A stretch of DNA of 52,926 bases from an uncultured Verrucomicrobiota bacterium (GTDB taxonomy: Bacteria; Verrucomicrobiota; Verrucomicrobiia; Limisphaerales; JADLHS01): positions 1 through 52,926 of the forward strand of contig CAIKLQ010000834.1 of assembly GCA_903828255.1 (NCBI GenBank), read 5' to 3'. Each line of letters starts with the position of its first letter. Position 1 is the first letter of the stretch. The translations under genes and the position numbers were made by a program. Of this stretch, positions 17,153 to 26,011 are shown in pieces. Under the pieces are notes generated by a model. It did not search any database, was not told the origin of the DNA, and was given only the letters and a program-made list of their open reading frames with translations.

Positions 17153-17698
17153 TCACGCCACCCGCAAAATCCAGTCCGCCGCTGCCGCCAGATTATCCAC
17201 CACCATCGCGGCGCCGAACCGGTCAGCCGCGGCGCGCTCCCATTTGGTGCCGTAGCCCGTACGGACGAGGAGGCTGTGCTGCACCCCGGCGTTCCAGCCG
17301 CACTCCACGTCAATCAGCTTGTCTCCGATCATGAAGCTGCGCGCCAGGTCCACGCCGAATTCATCCCGCGCATCGAACAAGAATTGCGGCGAGGGTTTGC
17401 GACCGCGACTCGGTTGGTCCGGCGCTTCGGGGGCTAGGTAAATTTTCTGAAAACTCACACCGCGCGGCGTCAACTCCTGGAGCATCCGGGCGTTGACTTG
17501 GTCCACGGCGGCCAGCGGGAAATAGCCGCGCCCCACGCCGGATTGGTTGGTGACGATGAACAGTTGGAATCCCGCGTCCGCCAGACGCTTCAAGGCGGCG
17601 GGCGCTTCGGGGAAGACCTCCACCTGGGCCGGATCGCAGAGATATTCCTTCTCCTTGATGATCGTCCCGTCCCGGTCGAGAAAAATGGCGCGGCTCAT
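17153..17698 (-). CDS. gmhB: HAD-family histidinol/heptose-bisphosphate phosphatase, GmhB-like
   Basis: A 181-residue HAD phosphatase. It shows the nucleophile motif FLDRDGTII, motif II IVTNQSGVGRG, the lysine motif RKPSP and motif IV MIGDKLIDVECGWNAG. In lipopolysaccharide core synthesis GmhB removes the 7-phosphate of D-glycero-manno-heptose 1,7-bisphosphate. The zinc-binding Cys/His loop of E. coli GmhB is absent; this protein reads LAPEAPDQPSRGRKPSP there. The ATG at 17696-17698 directly precedes SRAIFLDRDG. No other heptose genes are near, so the exact substrate is inferred. Confidence 0.75.
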   Translation of the reverse strand: MSRAIFLDRDGTIIKEKEYLCDPAQVEVFPEAPAALKRLADAGFQLFIVTNQSGVGRGYFPLAAVDQVNARMLQELTPRGVSFQKIYLAPEAPDQPSRGRKPSPQFLFDARDEFGVDLARSFMIGDKLIDVECGWNAGVQHSLLVRTGYGTKWERAAADRFGAAMVVDNLAAAADWILRVA

Positions 17699-18221
17699 AA
17701 TGCGGGCGCATTGTGCGGGCGCAGCGCACGGGGGCAAAACAAAAAACGGGAGGCGCGCAGGGGCAATTGGACCTTGCCCCCGGAGCGCGCGTCGTCCCCA
17801 ACTCGCAGCGGCACCACCTGCGGGTGGAGGCAGCCAAACTCAGCGCGGCGCTCCAGGCCACCGGGCAAAGTTGAAAGCGCCGGAGACGAAGGAGCGCAAG
17901 TTTGAGGACGTGGTGAAGGCGGCGGGGTTCCGTCCCGGCGGCGACGCCGCTGGCGCTCGCCTCGAAATTGGCGAACGGATGGTCCAGCAAGAACCCGACC
18001 TGGGGGCGGAGCGTTTCGCAAGATTGAATCAGATTTGGGGTGCGGCAACGACGGCACGGCGAAAACTCTGAGGCACCGGGCGGTCGCCTTCCCGCGCAAG
18101 TTGGGCGACTTCCGCCAAGGTTTTTGGTCTTATACTTGGCCTTCCTGAAGCGGACTTTCGACTCGGCATTGCGTCTTTCGCAGCAGGCCGTTTTGTCGTT
18201 CGCCGAGCCGCGCGGCGGGCG
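17699..18221. other. Intergenic region without recognised gene
   Basis: 523 bp between gmhB and the sugar-binding lipoprotein gene. Short frames exist on both strands but none resembles a protein I know. The sequence is GC-rich with scattered short repeats. An isolated AT-rich spot (TTGGTCTTATACTTGG, 18124-18139) could be promoter-like on either strand, but I see no clear boxes. Confidence 0.4.
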
Positions 18222-19211
18222 TTACTTCCCCAACTGCTTCTTGAGTTTGGCCGAGAATTCTGCCACGCCATCCTTCTTGATGCTCAGGGTCGGGACGATT
18301 TGCTTGCCACCGGCCAGCGCGGTTTTGTCGCCACCGAGATACTTCGCCATGCGGGCGATCGCTTGCTTGCCGAATTCGTAAGGCTGCTGAACCACCGTGC
18401 CGTAAATCTGCCCCGCCGCCACGCCGGTCAGCACTTCGTCCTCCTCATCGAAACATACGATTTTCACCTGGCCGACTTTACCAGAACTTTTTACCGCATT
18501 CAGGATGGCCGGGCCGTTGTAGCTCCAAAGGCCCACGAGGCAAGCCACGTCGGGATATTTCACCAGCGTGTCCTCAACGTTTTTCTGCGCGCGGACGCGG
18601 TCGGTTTCGTCGGTGCGCACGTCCAGAACTTCGATCTTTGACCCTTGCAACTCCTGCTTGATGCCGGCGTGCCGCTCCTTCGCGTTCTGCGCGTCGAGCG
18701 TGCCCACGAAGAGCATGATCTTGCCGCCGTTGGGCAACGCCTCCTTGATCATTCGGCCCGCTTCCACGCCTGCGGCGGTGTTGTCCGTGCCAATGTAACA
18801 AACCCGCTTGCTGGCAGGCGCGTCGCTGTCGTGGCAAATCAGCAGCGTCTGGCCCGCGATCTTGTTCAGAAAGTCGGTTTGGTTCGCCGGATCAATCGGG
18901 CTGACCGCGATGCCGTCAATGCCCTTGGCGACCAAGTCGTCGAGAATCTGCTGCTGCTCGGCGGAGCCGCCGGAGGACGGAATGCGGAAATCCACCTCCA
19001 CATTGGGCAACTCCTTCACCGCGTCCGCCGTGCCCGCGCGGGCGATGGTCCAAAAGCTCGACGCGTTGTTGGAGACGAAGGCGAGCTTGAGTTTCTTGCC
19101 GGGCGCGGCGCCGCCACCGGCGGGAGGCGGAGTTTCTTTGTTGCCGCAACCGGAGAGGCCGAGGGCAAGCGCGAGCGAGAGAAGCAGGGGACGGAGGAGA
19201 ATTGGTTTCAT
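18222..19211 (-). CDS. Periplasmic sugar-binding lipoprotein (RbsB-like)
   Basis: A 329-residue substrate-binding protein of the ribose/galactose ABC transporter type. The lipoprotein signal ends in LGLSGC (Cys22), followed by a Gly/Pro-rich linker. The periplasmic-binding fold starts KKLKLAFVSNNASSFWTIAR and includes GIDGIAVSPIDPANQT and ICHDSDAPASKRVCYIGTDN. It would deliver a sugar to a membrane permease, but no permease or ATPase gene is nearby. It is 21 bp downstream of a secreted aldose epimerase, so the pair probably acts on the same extracellular hexose. Confidence 0.88.
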   Translation of the reverse strand: MKPILLRPLLLSLALALGLSGCGNKETPPPAGGGAAPGKKLKLAFVSNNASSFWTIARAGTADAVKELPNVEVDFRIPSSGGSAEQQQILDDLVAKGIDGIAVSPIDPANQTDFLNKIAGQTLLICHDSDAPASKRVCYIGTDNTAAGVEAGRMIKEALPNGGKIMLFVGTLDAQNAKERHAGIKQELQGSKIEVLDVRTDETDRVRAQKNVEDTLVKYPDVACLVGLWSYNGPAILNAVKSSGKVGQVKIVCFDEEDEVLTGVAAGQIYGTVVQQPYEFGKQAIARMAKYLGGDKTALAGGKQIVPTLSIKKDGVAEFSAKLKKQLGK

Positions 19212-19232
19212 GTCGGTAGAGGGTTGTTGGAG

Positions 19233-20393
19233 TTATTGGACTGAAAACTTGTAAACAATCATGTTCTTGTAGGTTTGCCCCGGCCGCAGCACCGTGGACG
19301 GAAAGTTCGGCTGGTTCGGCGAATCCGGGAAGTGGCCCGGCTCGAAACAGCAGCCGTTGCGCTTTTGGTAAGTCCAGCCGCCTTTGCCGGTGATACTGCC
19401 GTCGAGGAAATTGCCCGTGTAGAACTGCACGCCCGGTTCGGTCGTGAGCACTTCCATCACCCGACCGCTGGTGGCTTCGGTGACGCGCGCAGCGAGACCG
19501 AGTAGCCGGGCGGGTTTGCTCAGGATGTAATTATGGTCGTAGCCGCCGCCGAGTTTGACTTGGTCATCTTCCGAGTTGATCCGCGCCCCGATTTTCTGCG
19601 CCTGCCGGAAATCCAACGGGCTGCCGTCGAGCGAGCGCAATTCCCCGGTCGGGATCATGTCCGCGTCCACCGGCGTGAACTTGTCCGCGAAAATCGTGAC
19701 CTCGTGATCCAGCACGTCGCCCGTGCCGGCCAGGTTGAAATAGGAATGTTGCGTGAGATTGCAGACGGTGGCCTTGTCCGTCGTGGCCGTGTAATCGAGC
19801 CACAGGGCGTTGTCCTCGGTGAGCGCGTAAACCGCCGTGACGCTCAGGCTGCCGGGATAACCTTCCTCGCCGTCCTTGCTGGTGTATTTCAATTCCAACG
19901 CCGAGCCGGTCGCACCCTGGATGATCTTCGCCGCCCAGACTTTCTTGTCAAAACCCTTGAGCCCGCCGTGCAAATGATTCGGGCCGTTGTTCACCGCGAG
20001 CTTGTATTCTTTGCCGTCCAGCGTGAAGCGCCCCTTGGCGATGCGATTGGCGTAACGCCCGGTGATGCACCCAAAGTGCGGGCTGGCTTTGATGTAACTG
20101 GCCAAATTGTCGTAGCCCAGGACCACGTCGCCGAACTTGCCGTTGCGATCGCGCACCTTGAGCGACGTGACGATGCCGCCGTAATTGCAGATGCACGCCT
20201 CCGCGCCCGCGACGTTGCGCAGCGTGAAAAGCTCCACCGCCGTGCCGTCGGGCAGTTTGCCAAAGGCGGCTTTGGTGATTTGTGCGCCGTGCGGGGTCTG
20301 CGCGGCGCTGCCCGCCAGACAAATGGCGGTCAAAGCGGCGAGAACGAGCGGAGCCCAGTCGGAAATGTTGTGCATGGTTGAAATGGTTTTCAT
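19233..20393 (-). CDS. galM: Secreted aldose 1-epimerase (mutarotase)
   Basis: A 386-residue galactose-mutarotase-like enzyme interconverting alpha and beta sugar anomers. Catalytic residues are recognisable: His in NGPNHLHGG, His in LTQHSYFNLAG and the C-terminal Glu in TTEPGVQFYTGNFLDG. An N-terminal signal peptide (WAPLVLAALTAICLAGSAAQ) indicates export to the periplasm or beyond, as in many polysaccharide degraders. ATG candidates are 20391-20393 or six codons later. It is cotranscribed with the sugar-binding lipoprotein downstream. Confidence 0.92.
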   Translation of the reverse strand: MKTISTMHNISDWAPLVLAALTAICLAGSAAQTPHGAQITKAAFGKLPDGTAVELFTLRNVAGAEACICNYGGIVTSLKVRDRNGKFGDVVLGYDNLASYIKASPHFGCITGRYANRIAKGRFTLDGKEYKLAVNNGPNHLHGGLKGFDKKVWAAKIIQGATGSALELKYTSKDGEEGYPGSLSVTAVYALTEDNALWLDYTATTDKATVCNLTQHSYFNLAGTGDVLDHEVTIFADKFTPVDADMIPTGELRSLDGSPLDFRQAQKIGARINSEDDQVKLGGGYDHNYILSKPARLLGLAARVTEATSGRVMEVLTTEPGVQFYTGNFLDGSITGKGGWTYQKRNGCCFEPGHFPDSPNQPNFPSTVLRPGQTYKNMIVYKFSVQ

Positions 20394-20691
20394 TTGGTTT
20401 GGGGTCGTCAGACAGCGCGACCCGATTGCGGAGTCGGATTATGCCGGAAACATAGTGCGGGGAAAGCTTTGTTTGAAATCAGCGGCAGCCCAAACTGGCC
20501 GCGTTTTGGATTGGTTGGTTTGGTGGCGCGGTTTGGAGCAGGATGTGGGATAGCTCCAGTCAGTGGCGGAAAGAAGTCAGGTCGGAATGATGGGTCAGAA
20601 TGATTTTGGCCACATTATGCTGACCCCACCGGGGTTTCCTCTTGAGTTTGTGCTGTTGCGGCACCGAGTTTGCCCCGCTACATTGCGGGGC
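20394..20691. other. Intergenic region with a GGGTCAG hairpin
   Basis: 298 bp between divergent genes. An imperfect palindrome with ends GGGTCAG (20590-20596) and CTGACCC (20619-20625) stands out. Upstream of galM on the minus strand no clear promoter boxes are seen. The right end carries the possible promoter of the small membrane protein gene. Confidence 0.5.
20656..20684 (+). promoter_or_regulatory. Possible promoter for the small membrane protein gene
   Basis: TTGCGG (20656-20661) and TACATT (20679-20684) are 17 bp apart. The predicted transcription start would fall at or next to the GTG start codon at 20692, so the message may be leaderless. A hairpin GCCCCGC/GCGGGGC overlaps the -10 region. 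Moderate box matches only. Confidence 0.35.
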
Positions 20692-20823
20692 GTGAATCGC
20701 CTGACGAAACAAGAGCAATGGGTCCTCTGCGCGGTGCTGGGGTTGCTGCTCGTCGGGTTCGCGGTGAAGGTTTATCGGGCGGGACACTTGATGCCGGCGC
20801 CGGCTGAAACAGCGCAAAAATAA
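20692..20823 (+). CDS. Short single-helix membrane protein
   Basis: A 43-residue protein from a GTG start: basic N-terminus (VNRLTKQEQ), one transmembrane helix (WVLCAVLGLLLVGFAVKV) and a short tail ending MPAPAETAQK. It lies 1 bp before the Minf_1886-family gene, so the two are almost certainly cotranscribed. I do not know its function. The start is chosen because the frame upstream of it is repeat sequence and the encoded peptide becomes regular only here. Confidence 0.55.
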   Translation: MNRLTKQEQWVLCAVLGLLLVGFAVKVYRAGHLMPAPAETAQK

Positions 20824-20824
20824 G

Positions 20825-21289
20825 ATGCAAGAAATCACATTTGAAGAGGCCTTGGAGCAAATCCTCGCCGCCGATCCCCGTTACCAGCGGGACGCCTACC
20901 TCTTCGTTCGCGAGGCGCTGGACTACACGCAGAAAATTTCGGACAAGGAACACCGCAGCCTGTCAAAGGAAGTCGGCCGCCAGCCGCCAACGGAAAAGCA
21001 CGTCACCGGCCGCGAATTGCTCGATGGCATCCGGCACTTCGCTCTGTCTCAACAGGGCTTTGGCCCGATGACCATGACCGTGTTCGCGGATTGGGGGATC
21101 ACGGATTGCCGGGACTTCGGCAACCTCGTGTTCAACATGGTGGAAGCCCGCCTGCTCCGGAAAACCGAGACGGATTCGCCCGCGGATTTTGCGGGCGGCT
21201 ACGACTTCGACGACGCTTTCCGAAAACCGTTTCTGCCCGCCCACAAGCTGACGCCGAAGCCGGCGCAACCAAACCCCGCCCAAGCTTAG
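20825..21289 (+). CDS. Minf_1886 family protein (PVC-restricted, unknown function)
   Basis: A 154-residue soluble protein beginning MQEITFEEALEQILAADPRY. It has the segments FVREALDYTQK, VTGRELLDGIRHFALSQQGF and WGITDCRDFGNLVFNMVEA that I associate with the Minf_1886 family, found in Planctomycetes and Verrucomicrobia. The C-terminal 25 residues are Pro/Ala-rich. Function is unknown. Its value here is as a lineage marker. It follows a tiny membrane protein gene by 1 bp. Confidence 0.8.
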   Translation: MQEITFEEALEQILAADPRYQRDAYLFVREALDYTQKISDKEHRSLSKEVGRQPPTEKHVTGRELLDGIRHFALSQQGFGPMTMTVFADWGITDCRDFGNLVFNMVEARLLRKTETDSPADFAGGYDFDDAFRKPFLPAHKLTPKPAQPNPAQA

Positions 21290-21346
21290 CCACGCTCCGC
21301 TCTCCGAATCCGGCCGACTCTCGCCGCTGCCCTCTCCACCTCCCTT

Positions 21347-23920
21347 ATGACCGCCAAAACTATTCCCGTCGTTCCCACCAAAACGATCCCCTCGCTGCCA
21401 CCCGGCACGAGCATCACCACCCTCGACAACGGCCTCACGGTCATTGTGCGCGAAGACCACAGCGCGCCGGTCGTCTCCGCCCAAGCATGGGCCATGACCG
21501 GCAGCATCCACGAGGGGCGCTGGCTCGGGGCGGGCATGTCGCATGTGCTCGAACACATGCTGTTCAAGGGCACCAGCACGCGCCCCGGCAGCCGCATTGA
21601 CCAGGAGGTTCAGGAAGCCGGCGGCTACATGAATGCCTACACGAGCTTCGACCGCACGGTGTATCACATTGACGTGCCGAACACCGGCGCGCGCATCGCG
21701 GTGGACATTCTCTGCGACATCATGCAAAACGCCACGCTCCCCGCCGACGAAATGGCGAAGGAAAAGGAAGTCATCCTGCGCGAGATGGACATGAACCAGG
21801 ACGATCCTGGGCGCCGATCGAGCCGCCGCCTATTTGAAACGGCTTACACCCGCAGCCCCTATCGCTACACCGTCATCGGCTACCCCGACATCTACAACGA
21901 ACTCAAGCAGGACGACATCCTCGCCTACTATCGCGAGCGTTACGCGCCGAACAACGTGTTTTTCGTCGTCGCCGGCGACGTGAAGAAGGACGAGGTCATC
22001 GCGCAAATCCGCGCGGCCTACGCCAAGAGCAAATCCAAGCCCCTCCCATCACTCGTATTGCCCGAAGAACCGAAACAGACGGCGCTCCGAGAAATCGTCG
22101 AAGAAGCCCCCATCGAACTCGGCCACTTCTACTTCTCGTGGCACATCCCCGAGCTCCGGCATCCCGACGTGCCGGTTTTGGACGTGCTCGCGGTATTGTT
22201 GGGCAACGGTCGCAGTTCACGGCTCTATCAGGAAGTGCGCGAGAAGCAGGGCGTCGTGAATCATGCCGACGCGTGGACTTACAATCCCGGCGGCACCGGC
22301 CTCCTGGGCATGAGCGCGATCGTGGACCCGGACAAATTCGAGAAAGCCCGCGACGCCATGCTGGCCGAGGTCGAGAAGCTCAAAGCCCGGCCGATTTCCG
22401 CAGGCGAACTTGGCAAAGCCGTCAAGCAATTCATCTCCGCCACGCTGGCCACGCGCAAGACGATGACCGGCCAGGCGCAGGACCTCGGCGGAAATTGGCT
22501 GGCCGCCAACGACCTGAATTTTTCCGAACGCTACCTCGCTGCCGTCAAGCGCGTGACACCCGCCGACGTGCGGCGCGTCGCCCGCACCTACCTGACGACC
22601 GAAAACCGCACGCTCTACGCGCTGCTGCCGAACGGCACCGCGCCGAAAGCAACCACGGCCGTCGAGACGAACCCCGATCACGCGATTCAGAAATTTGTTC
22701 TGCCGAACGGCCTGCGCCTGCTGGTTAAAGAAGATCATCGGCTGCCGTTCGTCGAGTATCGCGCGGTGTTCCAGGGCGGCGTGTTGGCGGAAGAATCCAG
22801 CACCAGTGGCCTCACGCAATTACTGGCCAGGATGCTCATGCAAGGCACGAAGACGCGCAGCGCCGAAGCCATCGCCCGGGAAATCGAATCCGTCGGCGGC
22901 AGCGTTGACAGCTACGGTGGCAACAATAGTTTTGGCGTGAACGTCGAGACCCTGAGCGAAGACTTCGCGACCGGCCTCGATCTGTTTGCCGACGTGATTC
23001 TCAATCCCGCCTTCCCCGCGCCCGCCCTTGCCCGCGAGCAACAGATTCAGATCGCCGGCATCCGCGCGCAGAAGGACGAACTGCTCAAGAGCGCCAGCAA
23101 AGCCATGCGCCGCGAATTGTTCGGCAACCACGGCTACGGCCTCGATGCGCTTGGCACGGAAGCAAGCGTGCAGAAAACCAAGCCCGCCGACCTGAAATCC
23201 TTCCACAAAAAACTCACGACCCCGGACAATTGCGTGCTGGCGATTTTCGGCGACGTAAAGACCGCCGCCGTGAAATCCGCCATTGGCAAAGCCTTCGCCA
23301 AATGGAAATCATCCGGCCCGCCGACCGACTTTAGACTCCAGCCGCCAGCCGCCAAGCTCACTTGCTTGAAACGGGTCACCGAAACGCGCGACAAAAAACA
23401 AGCCGTGCTGGTTATCGGTTTTGCGGGCACGACCTTGCAGAGCGCCGACCGTTACGCGCTCGAACTGTTGCAGGAAGCATGCAGCGATCTCGGCTCGCGC
23501 TTGTTCCTCCGCATTCGCGACCAGCTCGGACTGGCCTATTACGTCGGCGCGCAAAACTTCATCGGCCTCGTGCCGGGCTACTTTGCTTTTTACACCGGCA
23601 CCGCGCCGGAGCATGTGCAGCGGGTCGAGGAAGAATTGCTCAAAGAAGCCGCCTTGCTGCGCAGTGAGGGACTCACGGCGGAAGAATTGAAGCGGGCGCA
23701 GGCGAAGATCATCGGCCAGAAGAAAATCGCGAAGCAGGACCTCGGCGGCCTGGCCATGACCACTGCACTGGACGAACTCTACGGCCTGGGCTACGCGAAC
23801 ACCGATGGCGAGGACGCGAAGTTCGAGGCCGTCACGCTCGACCAGGTCAAAGCCGCCGCGCAGAAATATCTCACGCCCGATGCGCTGGTGATTTCCGTGG
23901 TCAAGCCGGAGAAACCTTAG
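21347..23920 (+). CDS. Two-domain M16 family zinc metallopeptidase
   Basis: An 857-residue insulinase/processing-peptidase-like protein with two tandem M16 units (about 20-440 and 450-855). The first carries the inverted zinc motif H66-V-L-E-H70 (HVLEHMLFKGT) with a downstream glutamate in the helix ending KEKEVILREMDMN. The second unit has LTQLLARMLMQGTKT at the same place and no zinc ligands, so it is the non-catalytic partner half. No signal peptide is evident, so location is uncertain. The ATG at 21347 follows the Minf_1886 gene by 57 bp. Confidence 0.9.
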   Translation: MTAKTIPVVPTKTIPSLPPGTSITTLDNGLTVIVREDHSAPVVSAQAWAMTGSIHEGRWLGAGMSHVLEHMLFKGTSTRPGSRIDQEVQEAGGYMNAYTSFDRTVYHIDVPNTGARIAVDILCDIMQNATLPADEMAKEKEVILREMDMNQDDPGRRSSRRLFETAYTRSPYRYTVIGYPDIYNELKQDDILAYYRERYAPNNVFFVVAGDVKKDEVIAQIRAAYAKSKSKPLPSLVLPEEPKQTALREIVEEAPIELGHFYFSWHIPELRHPDVPVLDVLAVLLGNGRSSRLYQEVREKQGVVNHADAWTYNPGGTGLLGMSAIVDPDKFEKARDAMLAEVEKLKARPISAGELGKAVKQFISATLATRKTMTGQAQDLGGNWLAANDLNFSERYLAAVKRVTPADVRRVARTYLTTENRTLYALLPNGTAPKATTAVETNPDHAIQKFVLPNGLRLLVKEDHRLPFVEYRAVFQGGVLAEESSTSGLTQLLARMLMQGTKTRSAEAIAREIESVGGSVDSYGGNNSFGVNVETLSEDFATGLDLFADVILNPAFPAPALAREQQIQIAGIRAQKDELLKSASKAMRRELFGNHGYGLDALGTEASVQKTKPADLKSFHKKLTTPDNCVLAIFGDVKTAAVKSAIGKAFAKWKSSGPPTDFRLQPPAAKLTCLKRVTETRDKKQAVLVIGFAGTTLQSADRYALELLQEACSDLGSRLFLRIRDQLGLAYYVGAQNFIGLVPGYFAFYTGTAPEHVQRVEEELLKEAALLRSEGLTAEELKRAQAKIIGQKKIAKQDLGGLAMTTALDELYGLGYANTDGEDAKFEAVTLDQVKAAAQKYLTPDALVISVVKPEKP

Positions 23921-23959
23921 CCCCAGAACTCCTGACCCGAGGACCTGCCGCGGCCCAAC

Positions 23960-24262
23960 CCATTTCCCGATGAGTTGAATAGCCCCGCTGCGGGTCAGGA
24001 GGCGGGCCTCACTTCCGGCGCGTGGACCGCTCCGCATCCAACTGAGGTCGCGGTTCCGCGGGGAAGCTACATACTCCGAGGCACTCCAGGCGGCGCCTTT
24101 CTGATTCGGCGGCACGGTGCGATCATCCAGCCATTTCTCGAGCTCGGCATGGCCATCGGCAAAGGAGAAGCCGCACGCCCCCGTGATAGTTTCCCGGATA
24201 ATCAAAGTGCAAGCGCAACTGGGCCGGAGCGTCGGGATAGCCCGGCAAGGCGGCTCACAGAT
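23960..24262 (-). pseudogene. Remnant of an H-X9-DG type pseudopilin
   Basis: Immediately after the gspE stop, the minus strand reads PGYPDAPAQLRLHFDYPGNYHGG in one frame, then after a single-base shift near 24190 reads ACGFSFADGHAELEKWLDDR and on to ASPRNRDLSWMR. The pattern NYHG-CGFSFADGHAEIHKW is the conserved C-terminal part of verrucomicrobial prepilin-like proteins secreted by type II systems. The N-terminal pilin helix is missing. Position at the end of the secretion operon suggests an operon pseudopilin lost by deletion and frameshift. Confidence 0.65.
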
Positions 24263-24265
24263 TGC

Positions 24266-26011
24266 TCATCGCTTGGCCAAAATGCCGGGGTCAATCATCC
24301 GCGTCCACCGCTCTTGCTCGGAAATGGGCATCATCCCGCGTTGCACTTTCTGCCAGGCGTTTTCGCGCATGGAGCGCCAGCCAAGCCGGCGCGCGGCGTC
24401 GCGAAGCTGGCTGGTCTTGAGGCCGGGTTGGATGAGATCCGCGATGGCTTCGTCCACTAGGAACATTTCGTAGATCGCCACGCGGCCGCGATAGCCTCTC
24501 TGGTTGCACTCCACACAGCCACATCCGCACGCAGCTTTCACTTCGGCCGGTTCGAGGCCCAACGCCTTGGCCATTTCCTGGCGCACGTCGGGGGTGATCG
24601 TCAGGTCCGGCCCGGCGCAATGGCGGCAAATCCGCCGCGCGAGCCGTTGCGAAATGCTGCACACGAGCGAGGACGCGACGAGATACGGCTCGATTTTCAT
24701 TTCCAACAGCCGCGTCACGGAGCTGATGCTGTCGTTGGTGTGCAACGTGGAGAAAACCAGATGGCCGGTTTGCGCGGCGCGAATGGCGATCTCCGCCGTC
24801 TCGAAATCGCGAATCTCGCCGACGAGCACCACGTCGGGATCGTGGCGCAACACGGAGCGCAGTCCGGCGGCAAAGGTCAACCCGATTTGCTCGCGCACTT
24901 GAATTTGCACCGTGCCTTCGAGTTGGTATTCGATGGGGTCCTCGAAGGTGATGATCTTGCGGCCTTCGTCGTTGGCCTGGGATAGCGCCGCGTAAAGCGT
25001 AGTGGTTTTTCCGCTGCCAGTCGGGCCGGTCAGCAGCACGAGGCCCTGTGGCAATTGGGTCAATTGCGCGAAGACCGCTTCGTGGGCCGGCTCCATGCCA
25101 AGCTGGCCGAGATCGAGGAACAAATTTTCCCGGCCAAGAATACGCAGGGCCACCGCCTCGCCATGTTTGGTGGGCATGATGGACACGCGCAAATCGTATT
25201 CTTCCTCGCCGGTTTTCATGGCGATGCGGCCGTCGTGCGGCAGGCGTTTCTCAGCGATGTTCAGCCCGGCCATGATCTTGAGCCGCGACACGATCGCCAG
25301 GTGCAGGTTGCGCATGCCCGCTGGCACCGGGACGGTTTCCAGGATGCCGTCCACGCGATAGCGCAGGCGGACGGAGTTCGCGTAGGGTTCGAGATGAATG
25401 TCCGTGGCCCGCAGCCGCAATGCCTCCTGGAGAATCTGATCCACGAACGCGGAGATGGTTGCTTCCAGCGCGGAGTCGCTCTCCTTGCCCTGCACGTCGA
25501 AGACGATCTCGCGGTCCAGGTCCACGCCGCCGCGTTCCTCGCGCAACTTCTGAATCGTCTCCGCGCCCAACCCAAAATGTTTTTTGATGACGGCGTGAAT
25601 CGAACTCGGCGTGGCGATCACGAGCTGAAAGCGCTTGTTCAGCAGGAGCCGCAAATTGCCCTGCTCCATCTGGCGGGGCGGTTCGCTGAACGCCAGCGTG
25701 AGACACTCGGCGTCGCCCCCGATCGGCAGCATGTGGTGATGGAAGATCAACTTCAGCGGCACCAGTTCGAGGGTGGCCGGTTTCAAGTCGAGCGCCGCCG
25801 GGTCCACAAATTCAAAGTGGTTGACCTCGGCGAGTGCTCGCCAGGTATCTTCCTCGGAGGCGAAGTTCAGGTCCACGATGGCGCGGTGCTGCGGCAAGTT
25901 GAGCCGCTTCTGACGGCGGCGCGCTTGTTCGAGTTGGGGCGCGGTGAGCTTGCCCTGCTCGACGAGCAGGTCGCCCACTTCACGTTGCGTGGTGGCGGCG
26001 TCCGGAGTCAT
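24266..26011 (-). CDS. gspE: Type II secretion / type IV pilus assembly ATPase
   Basis: A 581-residue GspE/PilB-type ATPase that powers pseudopilus assembly from the cytoplasmic face. It has an N-terminal GspE_N domain (about 1-150), Walker A GPTGSGKTTT, the Asp box and Walker B around DPDVVLVGEIRD, the His box GHLVFSTLHTND, and the tetracysteine zinc module CRHC...CVEC before the end. Its ATG overlaps the upstream gene's stop (26008-26011). GspE and PilB cannot be separated by sequence alone; the operon has both GspC- and PilMNO-like members. Confidence 0.93.
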   Translation of the reverse strand: MTPDAATTQREVGDLLVEQGKLTAPQLEQARRRQKRLNLPQHRAIVDLNFASEEDTWRALAEVNHFEFVDPAALDLKPATLELVPLKLIFHHHMLPIGGDAECLTLAFSEPPRQMEQGNLRLLLNKRFQLVIATPSSIHAVIKKHFGLGAETIQKLREERGGVDLDREIVFDVQGKESDSALEATISAFVDQILQEALRLRATDIHLEPYANSVRLRYRVDGILETVPVPAGMRNLHLAIVSRLKIMAGLNIAEKRLPHDGRIAMKTGEEEYDLRVSIMPTKHGEAVALRILGRENLFLDLGQLGMEPAHEAVFAQLTQLPQGLVLLTGPTGSGKTTTLYAALSQANDEGRKIITFEDPIEYQLEGTVQIQVREQIGLTFAAGLRSVLRHDPDVVLVGEIRDFETAEIAIRAAQTGHLVFSTLHTNDSISSVTRLLEMKIEPYLVASSLVCSISQRLARRICRHCAGPDLTITPDVRQEMAKALGLEPAEVKAACGCGCVECNQRGYRGRVAIYEMFLVDEAIADLIQPGLKTSQLRDAARRLGWRSMRENAWQKVQRGMMPISEQERWTRMIDPGILAKR

